Assembly: GCA_025558095.1 (NCBI GenBank)
Contig: JAIVFI010000007.1
Coordinates: forward strand, 372,001 to 436,000
Length of the DNA: 64,000 nt
Origin: Hyaloraphidium curvatum
Lineage: Eukaryota; Monoblepharomycota; Hyaloraphidiomycetes; Hyaloraphidiales; Hyaloraphidiaceae
Reading direction: 5' to 3'
The translations under genes and the position numbers were made by a program. Of this stretch, positions 1-10,000 are shown piece by piece (the stretch's first letter is position 1; the number at the start of each line of letters is the position of its first letter). Under the pieces are notes generated by a model. That model was not told where the DNA came from. It saw only the letters and a list, made by a program, of their open reading frames with translations, and ran no database searches.

Positions 1-207
1 CGGTCACGTCGATGTGATCGCATCTCAATGTTCTTCCCGGACCACAGGTGCAGAGGCACGGAAAGTCTGGCGAGACGAATCGCAGGCTCGGACCCGCGCT
101 CTCGAAAAGGATCCACACGGTTCTCATGGGCGAGGATCCCGAGGAGAGCTGCCGTTGATCTTCATCTGTGGCATTCTACACTGTGTCATGGATACCATGT
201 GTTTCCC
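1..207. other. No gene seen
   Basis: Downstream flank of the PrimPol gene. The short open frames here are uninterrupted only by chance and show no recognisable motif. Confidence 0.5.
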
Positions 208-1578
208 TCAATCCCACTGCTGACTTCCTTGCTGAATGAGCTCGAGCAGGTCCTCGTCCGGGATGTCGTCCATGGCGTCCTCGGCTTCATCGTCGGATTC
301 GTGTTCCGTCGAGCGAAGAAGCGCCGACGGTAGCTTGAGGGACGAGCCGCGGCGCCCGCACTCAAAGTCAAAGCAGCGCCAGTTCAACAGCCCCGTGTGC
401 AAGTTGACAAAGCAGTACGTCCCGTTGCTCCTGTGCTCGCGACCAATGACGCCGCAGTACCGGTTCCCGTCAACCGCGTACGTGATCGTTGCAGATCCTG
501 GGAACCACACCACAGACTTTATGCGCCCCTTCCTCCCCGGTCTATCCGCGAGTTGCCGTGCCACCCATGCATCAATGTCGGGGAAGGGCGATCGCACACT
601 TTCGTACTCTGCCGAGGGCGAGTGGTCGCCGCGGTGAACAGCACGGCTTGTGTCTCTGATGGAGCGGTAATCCAGCAAACGCAGCGAATGGGAAAAGTCG
701 ACGTGCGATGCCAAGGAATCGAGAAAGAAGCTCGGCTCCTTCTCGTGTCTGACTGGAAACCGATTGTCCTTTGCCAAGGCAAAGAAAGTGGCCTTTCCGA
801 CCTTGGAGGACCCCACGAGCCTCAGATTGCGATTTCGACTGTAGACGCTCTGGTCCACAAACAACGCCTCTTTGCCCTTCTCATCCACCACCAGCGGCGA
901 GTACAATGACGCTTCGGCGGCAGGCATCGCGCGAGCTAGAGCTTCCAGGTCCGCGCACACGTCGCGGACCAATTGGCCAACAACGGCATTGTTCCTGAAC
1001 GCAGCGTTTGGCAGGTGAAAAATGAGATGCCTGGAGAACTTTGAAGGGGTCGAGGAGTCGAGAGAAAGAACAGAGTCCTCGCCCGCCACGATCCCAAAGA
1101 CGCTTCGGATCCGGGCCAGGGTGACGGAGACGAGGGATCGCACCATCGCGGGTCCGTCGCGCAAGAAATTGATGTCGAGCGAGAACTCGCAGTCAAAATA
1201 GAGCCGACACGGCGTTGCCTCGCGGATGATCTCGTAGAAGTGTCGCTGCCCATCGGGCATTGCGCGGTAGGCCAGCCAGAAGTCATCCTTGCGGCAGACC
1301 AGGTAACGCCGCTTTCCGGGGTTGCTTCGCTCCTCGAACGCCCAGACCGCGAGTCCCTGGATCCGACGCCCGTCGGCGTAGCGGAATGCGGGCTCCTGCC
1401 TCGAAAACACCTTCCAAATGAAAAGCCCGTCGTCCCGGGTAGCTCGGGCTCGGGCGTTGGCCGCACGCAGCCCGTTGAGTTTGGCTGTCCACCGCGAGGA
1501 GGGGGAAGTTGAACCGCCGTAGAATGAGGATGTAGGAACGGCAGGGACTTCGATGACCGCGTCGTCGTCGGGCTCCAT
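208..1578 (-). CDS. PRIMPOL: PrimPol, DNA-directed primase-polymerase
   Basis: Single-exon 456-residue protein starting at the ATG at 1578. It carries the archaeo-eukaryotic primase signatures of PrimPol: the DxE metal motif in CRLYFDCEFS (about residue 150), the SxH motif in SKFSRHLIFH, and the VYSRNRNLRL segment. A zinc-knuckle follows, with CGVIGREH and later WRCFDFEC giving the C-H-C-C ligand pattern of the PrimPol/UL52 zinc finger (about residues 370-415). Human PrimPol reprimes ahead of stalled forks in nucleus and mitochondria; that role is known for the family, not shown here. The C-terminus is very acidic and ends in DDIPDEDLLELIQQ, reminiscent of the RPA-binding motif of vertebrate PrimPol. 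No mitochondrial presequence is obvious. It lies in tandem with MCM10. Confidence 0.93.
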   Translation of the reverse strand: MEPDDDAVIEVPAVPTSSFYGGSTSPSSRWTAKLNGLRAANARARATRDDGLFIWKVFSRQEPAFRYADGRRIQGLAVWAFEERSNPGKRRYLVCRKDDFWLAYRAMPDGQRHFYEIIREATPCRLYFDCEFSLDINFLRDGPAMVRSLVSVTLARIRSVFGIVAGEDSVLSLDSSTPSKFSRHLIFHLPNAAFRNNAVVGQLVRDVCADLEALARAMPAAEASLYSPLVVDEKGKEALFVDQSVYSRNRNLRLVGSSKVGKATFFALAKDNRFPVRHEKEPSFFLDSLASHVDFSHSLRLLDYRSIRDTSRAVHRGDHSPSAEYESVRSPFPDIDAWVARQLADRPGRKGRIKSVVWFPGSATITYAVDGNRYCGVIGREHRSNGTYCFVNLHTGLLNWRCFDFECGRRGSSLKLPSALLRSTEHESDDEAEDAMDDIPDEDLLELIQQGSQQWD

Positions 1579-1685
1579 AATTCACATCGGGCCTCTTATG
1601 GGCTGCCGCGCCGTCCATTCGCGCCCGACGAAACTAGAATTCACGGCGGTTGATTGTGGACGCGACGCCGCCGGGAGTCGATCTT

Positions 1686-3821
1686 CTAAACATCAAACAG
1701 GAGTATCTTCTTCTGCGGCGACTCTCCTCTCGCCAAAACAGGGGCCTCAGGATCATTACCGTCTTTGTCTTTGTTTCGGAAGTCCTTCTCCGTTCGCGAG
1801 TCATCCCGCCCCCGAGATGAGCTAGCGGGATCATGGGACCGTGAATCGTCCCCTCCACCCTTTGCTTTGCTCTGTAGCCGGCGTCCTTGGGAGTCCATGC
1901 TTTCACGGGGATCATAGCCGATCTTACGGATCAGCTTCTCGCTGAAGGCCGCCGTCGGTGCGGAAGCAAAGTCTTCCTGTTTGACATCTGGTGATGTTGG
2001 AGGCGTCATACATACTGCGCACAAGCAACCTCGTCAACGTACCTTCGACACCGGCAATGCCACGGGCAAGACGGAGGTGCTTGGATCCCATAGACTTGTC
2101 GCCGGCCAGTCGCTTCGTCCTGGTAGGGATCAGATCGGCAACCGATGAAGAACCCGGAAACACAAACAGCTCCTCGTTGATGCGCTGGTTCTGCTCCTCG
2201 CTTAGGCGGGTTGGCCGCGCAACGGCCCCTTTCTTGGTGCCCAGAGTGATGGAGTGTCCGCCGCCGAACGTGTAGGTTGGCGTCGGATCGGCCTCAGGGT
2301 CGGCTTCCAGCTTGGGTTTGGTCCGGACGACCCCCATCCCTTGCTGCTTCAAGGCCATCATCTCCACCTGCTTTTTGGGGGGCCCCATTGTAACCTCGCC
2401 GGTCCTGGCAAACAGGTCAGGGAGCTGGCCAGCCGCCATAGTGAGAGGGACCAACCCGCTCGCAAACTCCTGCCTCCGATTCTTGGAGTTGCGGAAGTTG
2501 GTCTCGATGTGGTACATGCAGTATGCGCCTTCGCGTCTGCAGAACCAATGAGTTGCGTCGGAGATACGGGCACATCTCGCTGCTTACGCGTCGATCGGCA
2601 TCGTGCACGGTTTCCCGTCCTTTCGCAGGCTCTTGCAAATGACCAGGTCGCAGCTGGTACCGATCTTGAGGAACTTGTCGGCCACATCGATGTTGATCCC
2701 GAGCGGGTCCGTGCTCTGGAGCGGTTCGGGGCGTAAGCACACCAGACAGAACTTCGACCTGCACGCACCTCCTGAGGCCTCGCGATGTTCGGGTTCAGTA
2801 CCGCGATGATCGATCCCACGACCTCCTTGTAGTGGACCTCGAACGCCTCGTCGAAAAGGAAGAGGTTCACTTGCGTCCCTTTGAGATCGTTGAGGCGCAC
2901 GACGCAGTACTTCTTGTCGTTGCTCGCCGTCCGCGGGTGAGTCTTTTCCGCAATCACACCGATAGTCACCCAGTCGCCGTCAATGTCCCCGAACTCCATG
3001 TTGCGCGTGATGTCCCTGAGCGGCACAACCTTTCTCCCCTTCATATGGCCATCCATTTGCGACTCGGAGACCAGGCGTTTGCTGGAATGAGGACGTCAAC
3101 CATCAGGTTGTTTCGCACTGCGAGGAAAGAGAGCTGCCCACGTGATTCGCAAGTTCGAGAACTTTTCGATATCTGCGTTCTCGTCCGAGTCTCTCGGCTC
3201 CCAGGTAGGATGCTGAGGCCTTTCGACAGGGTCCAGCTTCCGTTTCGGCGCTCTGGTAGAGCTCTGCCGGCCATCGTTTGCAGGAGGTGGTCCGTTGGAG
3301 GGCGCAAAACTCGCGGGCCGCGTTTGAGCTGGCGGCATCACCGCGACGGGGTCCATCCTGCGTCCCTGAGGCGCTTTGCCTTTGGCAGCCATGTCGAATT
3401 CCGGAGGCAGCATTGACTGGAGCTGCTCCAACCGCTGCTTCTTCCCCGTCTCCTTTGCCCGTTCGGCCCCTTTCTCGAGTCCACGCTTCCGGTGGTCCGC
3501 CACGACAGGATCCGCCCGTGAATCCCGCCGAGCAGGTGCTTCCTGTACGGCTTCGGGCCCGTCCCCGAGATGCACCATCGAACCGGGCCTCGAGTGCTGG
3601 CGGGCTCTACGCGCAGAGTCCAGGCGCTCCTTCAGGTCCTCCAAATGGTTCCTCGCCGCCGCAACCTGGCTCTGCAAGAGCTGCAGCTGCTCCTGGAGCA
3701 TGTCATGTTTGATCTGGGCCTTTGTAATCTCGGTATTGAGCTCCTCCTCTGGGACATGGTCACCATGAGTCCACGCGTCACCCGGGCTGCGGACGCGACG
3801 CTGACCGGTCAAGTCGCCCAT
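1686..3821 (-). CDS. MCM10: MCM10 replication initiation factor
   Basis: Five exons, complement of 1686-1987, 2043-2536, 2588-2715, 2769-3081 and 3142-3821; every junction has GT/AG ends and keeps frame, giving 638 residues. Residues 1-120 form a Gln/Glu/Leu-rich predicted coiled coil, the expected MCM10 oligomerisation region, followed by a basic low-complexity linker. The conserved core begins at FSNLRITKRLVS and contains the OB fold (GDWVTIGVI, KYCVVRLNDLKG), then the CCCH zinc finger (CKSLRKDGKPC and YCMYH) of Mcm10. MCM10 activates the CMG helicase at origins and binds ssDNA and polymerase alpha (family knowledge). The C-terminal exon is charged and poorly conserved. It sits head-to-head with the mobile element that follows; only 249 bp separate the two start codons. 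Confidence 0.93.
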
Positions 3822-4070
3822 TTCCGCTCTTGGAGCACAGTAGCGGCTCTGACGCGGGATTCGGCCCCCAGAACCCCCGGGCAGCGTTGTGATTCGAGGG
3901 CAAAGGACTGCGCCCGCCGGACGAATTGCAGTGTCGTTTCACACACAGGTCCCGCTACTCGAGCTTGCCGGAGTCGCCGCGTGCGAATTTGCAACCGCTA
4001 GAGCACAGTCTCCATCGCAAAAGGCGCGTGGTGCCTCCTGCGTCGCGTCGGGGAACGGCACGGCCAAAAC
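3822..4070. other. Intergenic region holding the left end of the mobile element
   Basis: 249 bp between the MCM10 start and the transposase start. It must contain the MCM10 promoter and the left terminus of the element. I could not find a convincing terminal inverted repeat by eye. The 10-mer at 3834-3843 recurs in the same orientation at 12533-12542, downstream of the Fanzor gene. Confidence 0.5.
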
Positions 4071-5150
4071 ATGCTTCTGAGCGGGCCAGAAACCGCGGTT
4101 CGGCTCAAGCAGACCGGCAAGCTTGGCCCGGACGAGATTGCTGCTGTACTCGCAATTCACCGAACGACGTATTTCCGTTGGATCCGCCGATGTGGGGCTC
4201 AGACCGTTCCGGACCATCCCCGCAAGGCCTTCCGCAAGGTGTCCGAGGAAATGGTCCGGCACGTAGTTGACGAGGCCAAAGCTCGCGTCCGCGTGACGCA
4301 AAGGGAGCTCGCTGCTGACCTGGCGGAAAAGTTTGGCGTTTTGGTGTCGCAGCAGCATATCTCGCGGCTGCTGAAGGCCAACAGGGTCACGAGGAAGAAG
4401 CTCACCATTAAGAGCGCCGAAGCCCTGAAACAACCCGAGCGGCACCGCATGTTCCACGAGAGGGTCACTTCCTTTGATTTGGGGCGCCTAGGTGCCTTGG
4501 ACGAGTCCTCATTCCAACTCAACGATCCGGGGCGCTTCGGCTACTCGGAGAAGGGGACTCCCGCCGTCGTATACCTGCCAGGGAACCGGGGCCCCAAGGT
4601 GACCCTTTGCCTCGCCATCTCACCCACTCCGCGACCCGGTAATCACACTGGAAACGTGATCTCGTACCAGATCTACAGCGGCAACATGAACACCGAGAGG
4701 TTCTGTGCTTTTCTCAAGACTATTCGCGCCGGGGCTTGTGGGCCCGAGTCCCTGGGCGTTATCCTGGACAATGCGGGTTTCCACGGCTCTCCTCTGCGGG
4801 CAAGGAAGACCACGGACGGCACGGCAATAATAAAGAACCTCTCGGGCAAGTCGTTCCTTGCGGTCCAGGCCGTAGCAAAGGCCAACAATCTGAGCCTCAT
4901 CTACCTGCGACCGAGATCGCCGGAATTTAACCCGACCGAGTACGTGTTTGCCACGATCAAGAACCTCGTGAGGCGGGACTGCCCCAGGACGGTGCCGGAT
5001 CTCGTCCGGTCCATCGAGAGGGCCATTCAAATCGTCGGCCACGGCGATCTGATGGCGACGTTCCGGCACTGCTTGAAGCTAAGCGAGGCTGAGTTTGTGC
5101 GCATCGCGGAATCCGCGTCCGCCGGCAAATGTGTGGCGCGGAAGGTCACA
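4071..5150 (+). CDS. IS630/Tc1-mariner-like DDE transposase region
   Basis: N-terminal part of a 785-codon open frame beginning at ATG 4071. Residues 1-110 hold two helix-turn-helix-like segments (DEIAAVLAIHRTTYFRWIRR, then REL...VSQQHISRLLKANRV), the bipartite DNA-binding region of this superfamily. The DDE_3-type catalytic core has Asp144 in LGALDESSF, Asp233 in GVILDNAGFH and Glu290 in PEFNPTEYVFATIK. Asp233 and Glu290 are 56 residues apart rather than the usual 34-36, because of an extra stretch around TTDGTAIIKNLSGKSF. The transposase cuts and pastes the element through its ends (family knowledge). The frame runs on without a stop into an unassigned region; the end given here is where transposase similarity stops. 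Confidence 0.85.
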
Positions 5151-7015
5151 CTACAAGGTCAGATCTCTGCCTTTGCTTCTCCGGCTCCTCAGACGTGCCC
5201 TTCCGCGATGGAGGGCGCAGCAGCGACCCAGACCGAAGCAAACGCGGCCGAGCGGCTCGCTGAAGAGGTGGACTGCCATGACGGTTGCGCATCGGGCATG
5301 CAGACCGCGCTGACTCACGACAACGCCCACTCCGAGCAGGCTCGCAACCTCGGCGTCGCCCACATCAACCCGCACCAAAAGCACACTTTGCTGATCCTGA
5401 GGGAAGTTCTCCACGTCGATGGTTCGGCGAGGGAATTCTTTGGGCCGTGGAACGACTTCACGGACTCCGCTCAAAGGACCGCGGGCTTCGACGCTGCGGA
5501 CGTCCTCGGGGGCCTCTCCAACCTCGGTGAAGCTCCTTTTGAGTTCATCTGTCAGCGGGTGGCATCGGGTCGGGGGTACAAGCTGGAGCGCGAGCTTTTC
5601 GTCGCGCGCCTCCGGAACATCGTCGCCCGGCGGCGCCGGGTCGCCCCCAGTCTGATCGGACCAGACGCACCGGCACCCCCCTTTTTCCGCCCCGCGGACG
5701 ATGGCGCGGATCTGGGACCGCCGTCAGCCCCCGACGTCTCCATCTCCCAGCTGGATAACCTCGCCCGCTATGCCGACGTCCCACCGGAACTTAACGTCTC
5801 GTTCAAGAAAGCCAGCCGCGCCGCGTTGAAACAGCTGTTTCCGCTCTCAGCCCTTGCAAACGACACCGTGCTGGACGAGAGGTTCGCCATCCTCCTATCG
5901 GGCCTTGTACGAAACGGTCGTGGACCAGAATGGCTACGTGCGCTCGCTGTTTCTCTCTGGGGACAGCTCGGCCCGGCCGGGAGGGCACGCATGGACAGCT
6001 TCGAAACATCCGAGACAGCACGTCGTGCTCTGCATTATGTTCACCAGCCCATTTCGAAGGTCTGTCGGTTGGAGTACCTCGAACGCGCGGCTTCGACCGA
6101 GTCTCTGCCAAGGAACCTTAGGCAGATACTGGAGGAAGCGTGCCGCACGCTGAAGGACCAGCAGGGCCGCTCGCTTTTTGATGCGTCGCCCGGCCTGGAG
6201 TACTTCCTTGCTTCGCTCTCCCTCCCGCAGCGATGCAAGATAGTCATGGCGGCGCGTTTGCCGGATAGTGTGGCGAGTCGCAATGCGGAAGGGCGCAAGA
6301 GATTCTTCGATTGGGCGGTGTGGAACCCGATGGCGGCCAACGAGGAGGCCCTCGCCATCGAGAATCCGGGTTCCGTTCCCGTGCTGGTGTGCAATCTCCT
6401 GTCGAGCAGCCCCGCAATCCCAAACTGAATTTTGCCCCGGCAGCTGCTTTCGTTCCCGGGCCTTTTCCAGATGAGCCCGGGCGTACCTGGACTGGATGCA
6501 GAGGGCGATAAGCTGCTGGCAACCCTGTTCCTGAAGGCGGAGCAGCTCGGGTGGGAACACTCTTCCATGGTGACGCTGCGGCTGCTGGAGTCGGGGCCCA
6601 AGATGCGCGATTTTACCCTGGACTTGTGCGGTATGCCCGCGCTGGTGCGCGGTAGCAACCCCGAAGCACGGCAGGAGGCCGCGCGCACCGCGCTCGACGC
6701 CAAGCTCCACTTCCACGCGGAATCCGTTGGACTGCTGGACTTCGGCCGTATCCAGAAGCGGGATTGTCCGCTCTGTTCCTTCAGTGTGCAGGTGGAAGGC
6801 GAAGTCCCGGCGAAGGCTGGGCGGCGGCGCAAGGTCGCGGCGTCGGGGATGGTGGCTGACGGAGCTGCGCGGGAGCGTGTCTATGACGCCGAGCTTCGGC
6901 TCCTCCACCACGTCAAGGGTGCGCACCTCACCTGCAGAGCGTGCCCGGGGAAGGGACATCAGTTCGACCTCGAGAGTGAGTTCCGGCAGCATGTCGAGGA
7001 GAACCACCGTGGGGC
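5151..7015 (+). CDS. Unassigned region between transposase and Fanzor, with C2H2-like zinc motif
   Basis: The transposase frame continues to a TGA at 6426-6428. A likely intron 6387-6470 (GTGTGC...CCTTTTCCAG) joins it in phase 0 to a second open stretch ending at a GTGAGT donor at 7016. Alternatively a new gene starts at ATG 6471 or at an internal ATG such as 5209. Residues after about 345 match nothing I recognise; they are helix-rich with Pro/Asp linkers. The second stretch contains CPLCSFSV followed by LLHHVKGAH, CRACPGKGH and FRQHVEENH, which could form one or two zinc fingers. Function unknown; location implies a role in the element, for example DNA or RNA binding. Confidence 0.5.
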
Positions 7016-7081
7016 GTGAGTTGCACCGCGCTTTCCATGCATGCCTGGGACCGATGCGAAGCTGACCGCCGCCGCGGACAG

Positions 7082-10000
7082 TTTGGTCGCCCCAAGGAAT
7101 CTCACCACGTCGTTCGGCCAGTTCATTGCCAACGCACACTACATTGTCCCGTTCGCGTCGACAAACCTCAAAGCCAACATTCCTACGGGCCTCGGCGGCT
7201 CGTCCTGCCCTTTCTGTTTCGCCGGTGGCGGGAGGCACCGGCAGGAGTGCTCTCCGAAGCGGCGGTGGGTCGCGCTCAACGGCTTCCTCGCACTTGGCGA
7301 CCCCCAGCACGAGCGATACAAGACGATGACGGAGCTGGCCGTCGAGTGGTTCCCGGCGGCCGAGGTGTGCCACCCATGGGCGCGGGGCCCGTACGAGCAA
7401 GTCGGGCCCCTCATCACCAAGGCCTGCACCCTCGCCGCCATCTTATTCAAGATCATCTGGACCAAGATCTTGTTGCAGATCCACAACAAAGAGCTCCCGG
7501 ACCAAGACGGATCCGTCACGCAGGACATGCTCGCCAGCTTTCCCCCGTCTTACGTCGCAAAGATTGCCATCCACGCCGTGCTTGGTGCCGGCCAGATGTC
7601 CGCCGCTGTTGGAACCCGCCGCGCGGGAAAGCAGAAGTCGGCCGGGCTCGGTGCTGGGGCGAGATACTCGGGCCATTCGGGTGCGCCAGGAGTGGAGCAG
7701 CTTGTGGACGGCGGTCCGGACCTCGGAGCCAACGACGACGATCGAGACGAGGTGCTCGAGGACGTTGACTTCGAGGACGATGACGACGCGATGGCCGAGG
7801 ACCAGGCCGGCGCCAAGATCTTGGCCGACTTCTTGCACGGCGAGCTGGATCAGATTGAGGACGAGGACTTGGTTACGGCTGAGGACACCCCCGATCTCTC
7901 GCAGGTTGCTGATCAGGGCGCACCGTCCGTTCTCACCGTCGCGGAGCACAACGCAGCGGCAAAGCTTGTCCGCAAGGCGGCCGTTGCTGCGTTTGCAGAG
8001 GCGCGGGAACTTGTGGGCGAGACGTACGACAAGCTCAGGCCGCTTTTCGTGCAGGGACCTTTGCTCCGCTATGCCGAGCAGGTCGCTTTCAACCGAGCTC
8101 GAAGCGTGCCGCAGCGGCTGCTGACTGCGCTCAAGGTTCTCATCCGTCGCTTCCTACGCGGGGAGGTGAACGCGGGCGTCGGCCGGAGGCGGATTGGCCC
8201 AATCCTCAGCTACGCTCTGGCAAAGCTCGGATATGGGGACGACGACTTCTCCAATTTCCCGTTCGAAAGCGCATTTGGCTGTGGTCTCGCCGAGGCCACG
8301 GAGCTCAGGGTCGGGCTGGGGAGGCTCCTCCGGCCGTTCAGAGGCTTGCAGCTGAACCGGATCGTTGACCTCCGGGATTCAAAACAGAAGCCGCCGGTGC
8401 CGGCAACCGTTTCGCAGCGGAGGGTTATCGCTCGGGTCCTGCAGGACAAGCAGGCGGGCAACCCCGTGGCGGCCGCGGTGCGAACCGTGAACCTGCCGAA
8501 GGGCAAGCCGCGCGGAAAGGTCGACGCGGAAACGGAGGCGGTGCGCAGCTACCTCCAGAACATTTGGGAGACGCTGCCGCGGGCCTCACCTGCGGAGAAG
8601 GCTGACTTGCGAAAGGTGGAGCTGCAGGAGCTGAGGGACTGGGTGGTTGCAAACCGTCTACAGCTTCGGAGCATCCCCTTCCGCTACCCGGCCGTGACCA
8701 CGGCAACGATTCGGTCGACAGAGCAGAAACCCAAGTTCTGGGTCCCCGAGCACGCCGAGGACATGAACGAGGCGGCGGCGGTGGCATTGGTGGGGCAGAA
8801 CCGGCCCCACTGGGAAAGCGAGAAGCTTTTGGTGGCGCGGATGAGCGAGTATGACCTCGACAAGTGTCGTTCATCCACGAACCCCGCGGACGAAGCCTTC
8901 GGCTTCCAGATGTGCTTCATCGCCCTGCACGAGCTCGAAAAGCAGGACGAGGCGCTGAAGAAGAGGGCCGCGTCCGCGGCTGCTGCACTGCCGGAACCTG
9001 GATCGGCGCGGAGGACGAGCACCGCCAGGGACCCCGATTCAACCCCAACTTTCCCAACCATTTCAACTGCTCCGGTCAAGGACAGGGAGGCTTCGAACAA
9101 GACCAGGAGGGCCCGCAACACGTGGCGGCCGCACCGCGTCGAGAAGCGGCATTACAGCAAGAATGGCTCCCCGAAGCGATGGCACGGGTTCGTCGTGAGC
9201 TTCCGTAAGCGCCGACCGCAGCCGGGGCCCGAGGGACTCGCCAAGAAGGAGACCATGGAGACGAAGCGGCGGGAGCGCAAGGCGGCCGCCGCCGCCGCGA
9301 TGGCGGGGCTTGGCGCCGCCCAGACCGGCAAGGAAAAGGCAGCCTCGTGGGCGCGGCGGAAGCTTCGGGCTGCGGTCGCCGAAATCAGCTTGTCCCCCGT
9401 GACCGTCTACATCTCGGCCTCGGATCTGCCCGAGTTTTTGTCCAAGCTGGGCGTGGAGGTCGCGCCTGGCATCGACACCTCGCGCGTTGACTCGGACTAC
9501 CTATTCGGCCACCTGCTCAACGGCGGCAACCAACTCGTCAACGAGGACCGGCTCTTCCGCCTCCGTCAGCAGGGCAAAGTCTCGGCCAGGGGCCATGCCG
9601 CCGCCACGCAGCCCATCTATCGTCGCACCGCGGACGTTCTGAGGTACTCCGGCGTCCGGGGCATCTATCATTGCGGCAGCACCCTGGGCATTCTTAACGA
9701 AGAAGTCTCCTTCGTGGAAAAGGTCTCGTTCCAGCAGTCGCAGCAGCAGGAGCGGCAAAACACGACACAGGACGTCGAGCCGCCAAAGCGCGCAGCGCAT
9801 TCGCCAGCAGCCGCGCCGGCTCCTCCTGTTCAAACTCGGCCCACCGTCTCCGTTCCCGCCGCAGCTCATGTGCCCGCCGGTCTTGCTGCTTTCGAAGTGG
9901 ATGTTTCGTTCCCTCGCGATGTTCCGATGGATCCCTACCCGCCGCTCTACACCGGTCCATGGCTGCCAAACGGCGATCCGGACCCGCCGTGCGACATGGC

